Positions 17,971-26,659 of a stretch of DNA of 64,000 bases are shown in pieces. A program made the position numbers and the translations under genes. Every line of letters begins with the position of its first letter. Within the stretch, counting starts at the first letter, position 1. The notes under the pieces were generated by a model. The model searched no databases. It had not been told where the DNA came from and saw only the letters and a program-made list of their open reading frames with translations. The stretch comes from Methanobrevibacter sp. (GTDB lineage Archaea > Methanobacteriota > Methanobacteria > Methanobacteriales > Methanobacteriaceae): positions 1-64,000 of the forward strand of contig NZ_JAFQQZ010000028.1 in assembly GCF_017410345.1 (NCBI RefSeq). Direction: 5' to 3'.

Positions 17971-18699
17971 CTATTTAGAATCTAAAAAGTTTGTAATCAT
18001 GTTTTTGGTTTCATTCAATGATTCCATAGGTATTCCATTAGGCATTTGGCCCAATTCACCCTTCACATCCTTTAGAATGCTGCCGTTCATTCCCAAGAAC
18101 ATTCCTTCGGAAACAATGTCCATAAAAGTAGCTGGCGGAAGCAGGGAAACACCAACCCTATTGCCTTCCTTGACTGTCAGGTCATTGGTAACCACTTTCA
18201 AAGCCCTCTTTCCAAGATTCACATTGCAGATCATCAGGGAATCGGCTTTAGGGTGTTTGCTTACGCTCATAATCTCTCCAACCTTAACATCAATGCCGAT
18301 AATCGGATCATCGATTGGTCCAAACTTAAATCTGTTCCTAAGGCCTAAAATGGTGTCAAGGAAAAATCTTACCTTGGCAATGTTCTCTTCTGTCTTTTCC
18401 CTTTCATCCTTAGGAGCGCCATTCATGAATTTATGAGCCCAATCATCGCCGCCAAGGAAGTCAATGATCCTATGAGCCTTATCCTCAAGCTTTTCAACAT
18501 CTTCACAATTAGCTAGAGCATCCCCTTCAAGATAGCAGTAAAGCAAGGACTTCAAATCCGGTTCCATCTTTTTGGTTTCTTCAATAGCTCCCTTCTTATT
18601 CCAATTGCCTCTGAAACTTCCTGTTTGAACGGTTCTCAAGAATAATTCACGAGCATGCATGGCTATTAGTATTCTATAATCTTTAGCAGTATCCCACAT
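17971..18699 (-). CDS. tRNA-binding domain (OB-fold) protein
   Basis: The C-terminal half (about 130-242) is an EMAP-II/CsaA/Arc1p-like tRNA-binding OB fold: IGIDVKVGEIMSVSKHPKAD, LMICNVNLGKRALKVVTNDL, VGVSLLPPATFMDIVSEGMFLG. The N-terminal half is helical and conserved among methanogens as far as I can tell, with no named domain. It may assist aminoacyl-tRNA synthetases in trans, which is inferred from the fold. ATG at 18699 has GTGATATT before it. It lies about 60 bp after cofA on the same strand. Confidence 0.85.
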   Translation of the reverse strand: MWDTAKDYRILIAMHARELFLRTVQTGSFRGNWNKKGAIEETKKMEPDLKSLLYCYLEGDALANCEDVEKLEDKAHRIIDFLGGDDWAHKFMNGAPKDEREKTEENIAKVRFFLDTILGLRNRFKFGPIDDPIIGIDVKVGEIMSVSKHPKADSLMICNVNLGKRALKVVTNDLTVKEGNRVGVSLLPPATFMDIVSEGMFLGMNGSILKDVKGELGQMPNGIPMESLNETKNMITNFLDSK

Positions 18700-18760
18700 A
18701 ATATCACAATGCTTTCTCAGTTTTTACTTAAATAGATATTTATTTCTAATACCTATTAAA

Positions 18761-20176
18761 CTATTTGCAATTGAATGCAATCAATTTGGTCTTGCACATA
18801 TCCTCAACCGCATATTTGATTCCTTCCTTGCCCATTCCACTTGACTTGAATCCTCCAAAAGGCATTGCATCTGTCCTGAAGGTTGATTCCTTATTGATTA
18901 ATACTGAACCTGCATCGATTTCATTTGCACATCTCAATGCACTGCGAATGCTCTCGGTGAACACTCCTGCCTGAAGGCCATATTGGGTATCGTTTGCAAC
19001 CTTGATTGCCTCATCCAATCCATCAACCCTAATGATTGGGGCAACTGGACCAAAGGTTTCATTTGCCACCAGATCCATAGTCATGTTGACATTGTCTAGA
19101 ATGGTAGGTTCATAGAAGCAATCCTTACGATTTCCTCCAAGAATAAGTTCCGCACCATCTTCAATCGCACTGTTTACTGCAGTTTCAATATGAATGGCTG
19201 CGCTTTCATTGATTACAGGACCAATGTCAGTTGATTCATCCATTGGATTTCCCATCTTCAATTTGCTTGCCTCTTTTGCAAAAAGATCAATGAACTCATC
19301 AGCTATCTTATTATCCAGAATTATTCTCTTAACACCAATGCAGACTTGTCCTGAGAAGAGAAATGCTCCAGATGTAGCTGCACTGACAGCCTTTTCAACG
19401 TCTGCATCTTCAAGTACTACCAACGGGTCATTTCCACCAAGCTCCAATGTCAGTTTCTTCATACCAGACCTTGATGAAATGAACAAACCTGTAGCCACAC
19501 TACCTGTAAATGAGATCTTGTTAATGCCGGTTGACACGACCATAGCATCTCCAACTTCACTACCATAGCCTGTAACAGAGTTTATCACACCATCTGGGAA
19601 GTGATTGTTGATTATTTCAGCCAATCTCAATGCAGCCAATGGCGCTTCCATAGATGGTTTCATGACAACAGTGTTCTTTGCTGCAATGGCTGGAGCTATC
19701 TTATGAAGGGCCAGATTTACAGGATAATTGAATGGAGTGATTGCCCCGACAACACCAAGAGGAACCTTTTTGGTAAATGCAAAGAACCTCGCATCAACAG
19801 AACCTGTAGCATCTATAGGCACTGATTCACCATAGATTCTTTTTGCTTCCTCCGCTGCAAACTGCAATGTTTCAACAGACCTTTGAAGCTCTACAATGGC
19901 TTGCTTATATGGCTTTCCAGCTTCAGCAACAATCAGCTTTGCTATATCTTCGCTTTCCCTTTCAAGCTCTTCACAAGCATCAAATAACTTGATTGAAACT
20001 TCCTTTGCAGACAAGTCATTCAATGCTCTTCTTGCATTGTTTGCAGATTCAATGGCATCATCTGCATCACTTCTGTATCCTATCGGAACTGTATCCACAA
20101 GTTCTCCATTATACGGATTGATGACATCAAAATGGTCGGATTTGTCTATAAGTTCACCATTGATTAAGAATTTCAT
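18761..20176 (-). CDS. cofA: Lactaldehyde dehydrogenase, F420 biosynthesis
   Basis: NAD-dependent aldehyde dehydrogenase of 471 residues. The catalytic Cys lies in FLFSGQVCIGVKRI and the general-base Glu in LTLELGGNDPLVVLE, both intact; NAD-contact segments GAITPFNYPVNLALHK and SFTGSVATG are present. Strong likeness to the archaeal CofA group suggests oxidation of lactaldehyde to L-lactate for the side chain of coenzyme F420. A general non-phosphorylating aldehyde dehydrogenase is the alternative. ATG at 20176 follows GGAGTCAAAATC. Confidence 0.85.
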   Translation of the reverse strand: MKFLINGELIDKSDHFDVINPYNGELVDTVPIGYRSDADDAIESANNARRALNDLSAKEVSIKLFDACEELERESEDIAKLIVAEAGKPYKQAIVELQRSVETLQFAAEEAKRIYGESVPIDATGSVDARFFAFTKKVPLGVVGAITPFNYPVNLALHKIAPAIAAKNTVVMKPSMEAPLAALRLAEIINNHFPDGVINSVTGYGSEVGDAMVVSTGINKISFTGSVATGLFISSRSGMKKLTLELGGNDPLVVLEDADVEKAVSAATSGAFLFSGQVCIGVKRIILDNKIADEFIDLFAKEASKLKMGNPMDESTDIGPVINESAAIHIETAVNSAIEDGAELILGGNRKDCFYEPTILDNVNMTMDLVANETFGPVAPIIRVDGLDEAIKVANDTQYGLQAGVFTESIRSALRCANEIDAGSVLINKESTFRTDAMPFGGFKSSGMGKEGIKYAVEDMCKTKLIAFNCK

Positions 20177-20276
20177 GATTTTGACTCCTAAATCTTATTT
20201 TTATTAGATTTTTATTTTTTTTAATAATTATTAAACTATTTGTTTTATTGAATAATAAGTTTTGGCAAAATCAAAT

Positions 20277-20498
20277 CTATTCGAATTTAGAAGCGATTTC
20301 ATTAAATGAACCGTTTAATGCATTCATTTCATTTGAATCAATTTCAGTTCCCAAATCGACCAAGTAAGATTTATACATTGAAACTACAAGGAGAATGATT
20401 ACAATGATTCCTCCAATGATCAATATCAATTCAACAGAACCCTGTCCATTATTGTCTTGAGAAAGCCTATTTAATAAATTAAATTCCTCATTTTTCAT
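20277..20498 (-). CDS. Class III signal peptide pilin-like protein
   Basis: Small protein of 73 residues with a type IV pilin/archaellin-like leader: a polar N-terminus, then the QGSVELILIIGGIIVIILLVV segment, where QGSxELILIIG is the archaeal class III signal peptide core cut by the EppA prepilin peptidase. After cutting, the hydrophobic helix would form the pilus core. It follows tadC on the same strand with a gap of about 14 bp, so the two form a mini-operon. ATG at 20498 is preferred to 20507 because GGTGTGATG lies before it. No other pilins are seen here. Confidence 0.85.
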   Translation of the reverse strand: MKNEEFNLLNRLSQDNNGQGSVELILIIGGIIVIILLVVSMYKSYLVDLGTEIDSNEMNALNGSFNEIASKFE

Positions 20499-20512
20499 AA
20501 TCATCACACCAA

Positions 20513-21445
20513 TTAGACCAATCCAAAGAAACCCGCTCCAAAGTTATTTATTAAATAAAAGACCAAAAATGCAGAGCAAGTTATTGGAATTGAATATCTA
20601 AGTCCCTTCTTCAAGTCCCCATACATGATTAAGGCTATCAAAAATCCTGCTAATATTGAATGGATGATCAAATAAATCTCTGCTGCAAGGGGAGCAACTT
20701 CACAGATGGCTCCTCCCTTTCCCAATTCCATCATAAAGGAAGAATAGACTCCAACCATTCCTAGTGCAAAAGGAGCTGCAATTGTTGATGCAATTATTAG
20801 AAACATGATTGACATCATAACACTTGCCTTGCGCTCCCTTTTCAATATCAGCATGGCCCTTAAGTCATCACTTACATCAAGAATGATGTCAGATAAGGAC
20901 CCTCCGCTCTTATGAGCATTCAATATAATCTTAAAGCTTCTTTCCAAGTCTTTCGAATCGAGCCTGATTGCCATATTATTGAATGATTCGTCCAAGCTTT
21001 TTCCCATTCGAATCTCTACAACAACTCTTCTAAGTTCATCATACAATGGTCCATTTCCATGGTCGGACATGTCAAGCAAAGCGTTTTCCAAGCTCAAACC
21101 TACCTTCAGCATAGATGACAATTGCCTTAGAAAGTCTGGAATGGAGTTTTCTATTTCACTTGCCCTTTTCTCTATTTTCATAAACAGCACTAAAATAAAT
21201 GATGCTGTTGGAATGAGAATGGCTAAAATAATAGCGAAAATTATGTTAAATGACAGCATTAATGAGGTTAGTGTAAACAGAATTACGGATATGGCATAAA
21301 CCATCAGAATTATTGCTAAGATTTGGGAAGCCAATGTAAATATTCCTGCTTTCAGAAGGTATTCCTGAAAGCCTATTAAAATAGATTCTTTAGTTTTGTT
21401 TTCTATTATATTCGATAATTTGATAATTAAATCTTCTATAAACAT
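20513..21445 (-). CDS. Archaeal TadC/GspF-like pilus assembly membrane protein
   Basis: Type II secretion F-family membrane protein, the inner-membrane platform of pilus assembly. It has hydrophobic segments near 35-95 and 195-310 and the T2SSF cytoplasmic helical domain (about 105-185: FLRQLSSMLKVGLSLENALLDM, DSKDLERSFKIILNAHKSGGSL). An assembly ATPase (TadA/GspE) would be required but none is encoded here, so it must lie elsewhere. The pilin gene follows directly. No clear ribosome binding site is seen before ATG at 21445. Confidence 0.87.
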   Translation of the reverse strand: MFIEDLIIKLSNIIENKTKESILIGFQEYLLKAGIFTLASQILAIILMVYAISVILFTLTSLMLSFNIIFAIILAILIPTASFILVLFMKIEKRASEIENSIPDFLRQLSSMLKVGLSLENALLDMSDHGNGPLYDELRRVVVEIRMGKSLDESFNNMAIRLDSKDLERSFKIILNAHKSGGSLSDIILDVSDDLRAMLILKRERKASVMMSIMFLIIASTIAAPFALGMVGVYSSFMMELGKGGAICEVAPLAAEIYLIIHSILAGFLIALIMYGDLKKGLRYSIPITCSAFLVFYLINNFGAGFFGLV

Positions 21446-21650
21446 TATTTATAGATTTGTATAAGTTATTAATAAATTTAACTTATTTATAGAGTTAAAT
21501 AAATGATTTAATTAGAATATTATAAAAAACAAGTAAAATTATACTGATTTTGAAAAATTAAAGTGATTTGGTGAAATTATAATTAAATTGAAAAATTAAA
21601 ATTATATTGGAAAAAATCTAAAAAAAATGTAAAAAAAGTAAAAATGTTAA

Positions 21651-21671
21651 ATGAATTCAAAAAGAATTCAT
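21651..21671 (-). terminator. Hairpin, probable terminator of the 24-aa ORF transcript
   Basis: ATGAATTC, AAAAA loop, GAATTCAT: a perfect 8-bp stem. Read on the minus strand it is followed by several T runs, as archaeal terminators are. It lies about 170 bp past the stop of the small ORF at 21839. Confidence 0.5.
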
Positions 21672-21677
21672 ATAACA

Positions 21678-21946
21678 AGATATTCTCAAAAAGATTCGGA
21701 TTTGCTATTTAAATCCATAAATATAATATAATTAACATGATATTTAAAAGTTATTATTAATGCAAAATGATAGGAAAAGCCCATCAAGGATAAAATCTAA
21801 CCAAACTTTTTTTACATGGTGTTAAATAGCAGAGATGACTACTGGATAAAGATTAGAAATAATTTTATTAGAACTTCAAGAAGCAATAAAATTGTTCTTA
21901 AACTTATTTCCATAAATTCACCTCCGAATCATTCTTGAGAATATCT
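21678..21946. repeat. Inverted repeat pair bounding a 270-bp segment
   Basis: AGATATTCTCAA..GATTCGGA is found on the + strand at 21678-21700 and on the minus strand at 21946-21923. The 23 and 24-base arms differ only in a 3-4 base middle. The space between holds the small ORF stop and a less AT-rich stretch. It could be a long RNA stem or the ends of a small mobile-like element. Confidence 0.6.
21839..21913 (-). CDS. 24-residue hydrophobic peptide with perfect SD
   Basis: ATG at 21913 stands 6 bp after a full GGAGGTGA ribosome binding site, the best in this part of the window. The peptide MEISLRTILLLLEVLIKLFL plus four residues is one amphipathic membrane helix. No homolog known to me. The strong SD, the flanking inverted repeat and the downstream hairpin support expression. 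It could be a toxin-like or membrane-regulating small protein, or a leader peptide. It is antisense to a 40-codon open frame that lacks an SD. Confidence 0.5.
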   Translation of the reverse strand: MEISLRTILLLLEVLIKLFLIFIQ

Positions 21947-22145
21947 GATTTTTTTAGATGGTGAAACCTAAAAATAGATTTTTTGAGTATTATACTTAAA
22001 TATAACGATTTTTAAAGCCCCAAATTTCAAAATAACATCAATATTAAAGTTAATTTAAAAAATAACAAAGAATTAGTGAAATTATAATTAAATTGAAAAA
22101 TTAAAATTAGAATGAAAAAATTAAAAAAAAATCTTTAAAAAAAGA

Positions 22146-23189
22146 TTATAATATTTGAGGCAAATCACCAATCAACTTGCCCTTCTTATCCACTAGAACC
22201 ATATCCTCTATCCTTATTCCAAACTCTCCTTCAAGATAGATTCCTGGCTCTATGGTAATAATCATATTGTTCTCCAATACTGTTTGATCCTTTAAAGATA
22301 CGGAAGGGTTTTCATGGATATCCAATCCTAAGCTGTGGCCAGTGCTGTGAATGAAATTGTCACCATATCCATATTCAGTTATTATATCTCTTGCCACCTT
22401 ATCCACTTCACAGGCCTTTACCCCTGCCTTGACTGCATCGATGGCCTTGTCATGAGCCTCAAGAACAATATCAGATATTTCCTCTTGCCTTTCTGTGTAT
22501 AGGAATGTTCTTGTAGTGTCAGAGCAATATCCTTCAAACTTGCACCCATAATCGACCAGTACAGGAGTCTCTAATATATGTTGTCTTGGAGTGGAATGTG
22601 GCAAGCTTGACACTGAACCTGATGCGAATATTGTGTCGAATGATTCAATGCTTGCACCGTTTTTTCTCATCAGATAGCCTAATTCATAGGCACATTCCCA
22701 TTCTTCCGCTCCCTTCTCCTGCTTGGACCTCACATCCAATTCAATCAGGGACTTATGTGCGATATCTGTTGCCTTGAGTATCCTCTCAACTTCATCATCA
22801 GACTTTATCATCCTTTCGGTTGATATTGCATCTGAAATGCTTAGATTGAAGTCATTGAACTTTTGATAGACGTTTGCAGTCAAGTCTGATTCAATGGCCA
22901 AATTCTTAATTCCCTCTTCCTTCAAATACTTAATCATCACATCAAAGGACTCATATTTTACAATATCAATGGAAGAGGTGTCCCTTGCAATTTCCATATC
23001 CATTCCAGATACAAAAATGATCGGATATTCCTTGATGATTAGAAATGCAAAGCTTGTTGACAAATAACCTGATAGGTAATGGATATTGTTGAAATTAGCT
23101 ACCAGCATGGCATCCTGGTCCTTTTCTTCCAATTTCTTTAGAATATTGTTGATGTGAAATCTATGAATATCATTTTCTTTAATCTGCAT
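22146..23189 (-). CDS. pepQ: M24 family Xaa-Pro dipeptidase
   Basis: Metallo-aminopeptidase with the creatinase/pita-bread fold, cutting X-Pro dipeptides. The N-terminal domain (about 1-130) is creatinase-like. The five metal ligands are in VLVDYGCKFEGYCSDTTRT (two Asp), STGHSLGLDIHE (His), ITIEPGIY (Glu) and GIRIEDMVLV (Glu). Length 347 is typical. GAGGCCTTTAA precedes ATG at 23189. It is divergent from ycaO with a spacer of about 175 bp. Confidence 0.92.
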   Translation of the reverse strand: MQIKENDIHRFHINNILKKLEEKDQDAMLVANFNNIHYLSGYLSTSFAFLIIKEYPIIFVSGMDMEIARDTSSIDIVKYESFDVMIKYLKEEGIKNLAIESDLTANVYQKFNDFNLSISDAISTERMIKSDDEVERILKATDIAHKSLIELDVRSKQEKGAEEWECAYELGYLMRKNGASIESFDTIFASGSVSSLPHSTPRQHILETPVLVDYGCKFEGYCSDTTRTFLYTERQEEISDIVLEAHDKAIDAVKAGVKACEVDKVARDIITEYGYGDNFIHSTGHSLGLDIHENPSVSLKDQTVLENNMIITIEPGIYLEGEFGIRIEDMVLVDKKGKLIGDLPQIL

Positions 23190-23364
23190 TTAAAGGCCTC
23201 AATTGAATTATTAATTTCTTCTATAATTTGTTATATCCTTTATTATTTAAAAATTAAACTAATATTTTAAAAATTCCAACATAACAATTATTATAAATAA
23301 TCAAATACATAATATAAATATTATAAATTTAAAAACATTTTAAAAATAGCTAAGGATAAGAAAC

Positions 23365-24630
23365 ATGTTTGAGGATATTCCAATAAAATTCTTTAAGGGA
23401 ACTCATAGGATAAGAGACCCGAAGGAGACAATTGAAATAAATGAGGATAAGTTAAGAACCGCTGGAATAACAAGGCTCACTGAAATTACAGACCTTGATA
23501 GGGTCAAGATTCCGGTCTTTTCAGCCATTCGCCCAACCGCCCAGTCCGGTGGAGTGAGCGTCTATGCGGGAAAAGGTGCCACAACCGAGCAGGCAAAGGC
23601 ATCTGCAATGATGGAAGGATTCGAAAGGTATTCTGCTGAAAGACAGGATATAGACAATGAGAGAACCTTTGTAGACACATACAATAACATCAAGAATGAC
23701 CCATCCATATCTAACAATGTGCTTGACCCAAGAGACCTCCTATTGCCGAATAACTATGGCAACCAGAATGTGGAAAATTCAAGGCTTGAATGGATAGAGG
23801 CAGAGGACATAATCAGTGAAGAGACCATTTATGTCCCATCAAATGCGGTCTTCCACCCTTACATTCCAACAAGAGATGTAAATCCTAGTCCAATAGCTAT
23901 TTTTAAAGGAAATACAAATGGCCTTGCCTCTGGTAACATCATAGAGGAATCCGTTTTGCATGGAATCTTTGAAGTCGTTGAAAGGGATGCATGGAGCATC
24001 TTTGAACTAACCAAAAGAAACAAAAAGGAAATCGCTCAGGACAATATTGATAACGAAATCATCAATGAACTTTTAGATAAATTCCATAGTCAAGGAATTG
24101 AAATAAAGCTTATGGACATTACAGCTGACTTGAAGATTACAACAATAGCTGCAAGCGCTGACGATACCGTGCTTAAGGATCCTGCACTACTCACTTTAGG
24201 TGTCGGAACCCACCTGAACCCTGAAGTGGCAGTCATAAGGGCCCTTACTGAAGTTGCCCAAAGCAGGGCAACCCAAATCCATGGAACCCGTGAAGACACC
24301 ATAAGGGCGGATTTCATGAGAAAGTCAGGCTATGAGCATATGAAGAAGATGAACAGACATTACTTCCAAAGGGAAGAAGAAACAATCGATCTTGAAGACA
24401 TTGAAGACAAAAGTTCCCATTCAATCAAAAAGGACATTGAAACAAGCGTTGAAGAGTGTAGAAAAGTAGGATTTGATCAAATCCTCTACACTGACCTTAC
24501 AAGAGAGGAAATTGGAATCAATGTTGCAAGGGTAATCATTCCAAAGGCGGAGTTATACTCACTTGATGAGGAAAGATTAGGTACTAGAGCTCTGGAATAT
24601 GATAGAAAAGCAAGAAGAGGATTGGTCTGA
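23365..24630 (+). CDS. ycaO: YcaO-type McrA-glycine thioamidation protein
   Basis: YcaO ATP-dependent enzyme that, with TfuA, converts a glycine of the methyl-coenzyme M reductase alpha subunit into thioglycine. The N-terminal RPTAQSGGVSVYAGKGAT, the KASAMMEGFERYSAER helix (ATP/Mg site), GLASGNIIEESVLHGIFEVVERDA and LTEVAQSRATQIHGTREDT are the YcaO signature blocks. The C-terminus lacks the Pro-rich tail of azoline-forming homologs, fitting the thioamide type. AAGGATAAG precedes ATG at 23365. tfuA follows 28 bp later. Confidence 0.93.
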   Translation: MFEDIPIKFFKGTHRIRDPKETIEINEDKLRTAGITRLTEITDLDRVKIPVFSAIRPTAQSGGVSVYAGKGATTEQAKASAMMEGFERYSAERQDIDNERTFVDTYNNIKNDPSISNNVLDPRDLLLPNNYGNQNVENSRLEWIEAEDIISEETIYVPSNAVFHPYIPTRDVNPSPIAIFKGNTNGLASGNIIEESVLHGIFEVVERDAWSIFELTKRNKKEIAQDNIDNEIINELLDKFHSQGIEIKLMDITADLKITTIAASADDTVLKDPALLTLGVGTHLNPEVAVIRALTEVAQSRATQIHGTREDTIRADFMRKSGYEHMKKMNRHYFQREEETIDLEDIEDKSSHSIKKDIETSVEECRKVGFDQILYTDLTREEIGINVARVIIPKAELYSLDEERLGTRALEYDRKARRGLV

Positions 24631-24658
24631 TTATTTTTAACTAGAATAGGTTGATTAT

Positions 24659-25294
24659 ATGACAAAAAAGATCATTGTCTATTTAGGATTATCCATTTTG
24701 GAAGATGAGGCAAAGACCATATTGGATGCCGACTACAGACCTCCAGTAAAAAGGGGAGACATCCTAAAGGCAATAGCTGAAAAGCCAGATGTCATAGGAA
24801 TTATAGATGGGGTTTTCCACCACTCACCTGCAGTTGCCCATAAGGAAATCATGAAGGCATTGGACAAGGGGATCACTGTAGTTGGGGGAAGCAGTATGGG
24901 AGCCCTTAGAGCCTCTGAACTGGATGATTTAGGCATGGTTGGAATCGGTTATGTCTACAAGGCATACAGGTCAGGAGCGATCACATCAGATGATGATGTC
25001 GCACTTAGCTTTGACCCTGAACGTAATGTGCCAATATCAGAAGCTCTTGTGAATGTTGACTACAAACTGGAATTGGCAGTTGATGAAGGAATAATTACAG
25101 ACGAGGAGAAGGATTACATTCATAACATTGCCAAAGAGATTTATTATCCGAAAAGGTCCTATCAGAACATTTTCTCAAAAGTGGAAATGGAAGATGAGAA
25201 GAAAACCAAGCTTATTGATTTTGTATTGAAGGAAAAGGACATCAAATATCTGGATGCCATTGAAGTTTTAGAGTATATTAAAAATTTAGAATAA
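24659..25294 (+). CDS. tfuA: TfuA-related McrA-glycine thioamidation protein
   Basis: TfuA partners with YcaO in McrA thioglycine formation and probably helps deliver sulfide. The family core is evident: GVFHHSPAVAHKEIMKAL, GITVVGGSSMGALRASEL, MVGIGYVYKAYRSGAITSDDDVAL. Length 211 is typical. AGGTTGATTAT stands before ATG at 24659, 28 bp after ycaO, so they form one operon. The LarE-like gene follows after 135 bp with its own ribosome binding site and a candidate regulatory element. Confidence 0.92.
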   Translation: MTKKIIVYLGLSILEDEAKTILDADYRPPVKRGDILKAIAEKPDVIGIIDGVFHHSPAVAHKEIMKALDKGITVVGGSSMGALRASELDDLGMVGIGYVYKAYRSGAITSDDDVALSFDPERNVPISEALVNVDYKLELAVDEGIITDEEKDYIHNIAKEIYYPKRSYQNIFSKVEMEDEKKTKLIDFVLKEKDIKYLDAIEVLEYIKNLE

Positions 25295-25299
25295 ATATG

Positions 25300-25320
25300 A
25301 AAAAATAACAATCGTTAATT
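25300..25320 (+). promoter_or_regulatory. 21-bp element shared with nadA upstream region
   Basis: A 21-base stretch containing TAACAATCGTTA is identical to 51586-51606 upstream of nadA; the bases that follow in both (TTTAT..CATAAA) are also alike. It lies 110 bp before the LarE-like start. TAAC/GTTA arms make it operator-like. Confidence 0.55.
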
Positions 25321-25377
25321 ATTTATATCATAAAAATTAAAACTTATAGACAACACATTAATTTTATAATTAAAATG

Positions 25378-25419
25378 CTATTTTTAACTCATAAGAAAAT
25401 ACTATTTTTAACTCATAAG
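25378..25419 (+). repeat. Direct repeat before the LarE-like gene
   Basis: CTATTTTTAACTCATAAG occurs at 25378-25395 and 25402-25419, an exact 24-bp-period duplication. The second copy runs straight into the AAGGAGG ribosome binding site. It may be a recent tandem slip or a paired protein-binding site. Confidence 0.7.
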
Positions 25420-25429
25420 GAGGAATAAT

Positions 25430-26497
25430 ATGGGCACCAATCAAAAGATGGAAAAGGTTAAGGAGATATTAAAAAACTATAACAAAATAGCCTTGGCTTT
25501 CTCCGGAGGGGCAGACAGCACACTCCTTGCATACCTTGCAAAAGAGGTGGGTTGTGATGTGCTTGCAATAACCTATGACAACCAGATATTTCCAAGCGGA
25601 TTTTTGGAATTTGCCAAAAGAAGAGCATCCGAACTTGGAATAAGACACGAAATTATTGAAAATAATTTCCTAGATGTAGATGATGTTGTTAACAATAGTC
25701 CTAAAAGATGTTTAGTGTGCAGAAGATTGATGTACGGTGCCATTAAACAACTGGCTAATCAAGAAGGTTATGAAATAATCATAGATGGAAACAATATAAC
25801 AGACCTTACTCACGATAGGCCAGGAATACTTATGAAATATGAGTTTGAGATAGAAAGTCCATTCATAGAAGCCGAACTTGAAACCTATGAGATTCATCAA
25901 TTCCTTGAGGAAAATGATATTGAATATTCAAAGTCAACAACCTGTCTTGCAACAAGAGTCAAGACAAATGAAACCGTTACCCTCGATAAGGTAAATAGAA
26001 TTGATTACTGCGAATCATTCATTAAGGAAAAAACAAACTCTGAAGTGGCCAAACTTAGAGAAAGCAATAACACAGCCACCATCGAATTGGAAAATATGGG
26101 AATCATCTTAGAGAGGGAAAGGATCGAATCAATCGTCAAGGAACTTCAATTAGCCCAATACGATAAGATTCTATTCAATTTTATGATGGATAACAATAAG
26201 GAAAACCTCATTGAAGACAAAGAGCTTGAAAAAGGAACCAATAATCTGACCTTAAGAAAGCAATTGCCATTTGGAATAAATATTTCAGAGACCTCAAGAA
26301 TAATTGAAGAGAATGATAATGAACATATAAGCAATGTTGAAACCATTGAGGATATTGGATACATTAAACTAAATGTTGATCAAAAAGAGTCTAGAATATT
26401 TAGAGATGGTAAAATAAGCATTGGGAATAATAAAAATAAAGACGATGCAAAAGAATCTTTAGTTAAAATATTGCCATTGATTAGAAGAACCGTTTAA
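25430..26497 (+). CDS. larE: LarE-like ATP-dependent sulfur transferase
   Basis: PP-loop ATPase (SGGADS, 25-30) of the LarE/sulfur-insertion family. C94 and C97 (RCLVC) and C172 (STTCLATR, matching the sacrificial Cys position of LarE) suggest the three-Cys form that binds an Fe-S cluster and transfers sulfur catalytically. Residues about 1-260 cover the known domain; the last about 95 residues (GTNNLTLRKQLPFGINISET onward) are an extension I do not recognise. AAGGAGG precedes ATG at 25430. It follows ycaO/tfuA, so roles in McrA thioamidation or nickel-pincer cofactor synthesis are both possible. Confidence 0.8.
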   Translation: MGTNQKMEKVKEILKNYNKIALAFSGGADSTLLAYLAKEVGCDVLAITYDNQIFPSGFLEFAKRRASELGIRHEIIENNFLDVDDVVNNSPKRCLVCRRLMYGAIKQLANQEGYEIIIDGNNITDLTHDRPGILMKYEFEIESPFIEAELETYEIHQFLEENDIEYSKSTTCLATRVKTNETVTLDKVNRIDYCESFIKEKTNSEVAKLRESNNTATIELENMGIILERERIESIVKELQLAQYDKILFNFMMDNNKENLIEDKELEKGTNNLTLRKQLPFGINISETSRIIEENDNEHISNVETIEDIGYIKLNVDQKESRIFRDGKISIGNNKNKDDAKESLVKILPLIRRTV

Positions 26498-26506
26498 TTG
26501 TTCTTC
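26484..26506 (+). terminator. Terminator hairpin spanning the larE stop codon
   Basis: GAAGAAC, 9-base loop, GTTCTTC, then CTTTACTATTTTTTTT. The left arm is the last sense codons and the loop holds the TAA stop. Confidence 0.5.
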
Positions 26507-26659
26507 CTTTACTATTTTTTTTAAAAATATAAAAAGATATGAAAATATTGAAAATTTATTAAATGTTTGTAATATATGAAACAAATATCTGAAAACTAAT
26601 TTTATAAAAACGAAAAAAAATGAAGAAATAAAATAAAAAAGAAAAAGAAATAATTAAAA

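Noticed and set aside
21815-21937. 40-codon plus-strand ORF antisense to the 24-residue ORF
   Set aside because: No ribosome binding site, while the minus-strand ORF has a perfect one; its end only mirrors the SD region of that ORF.
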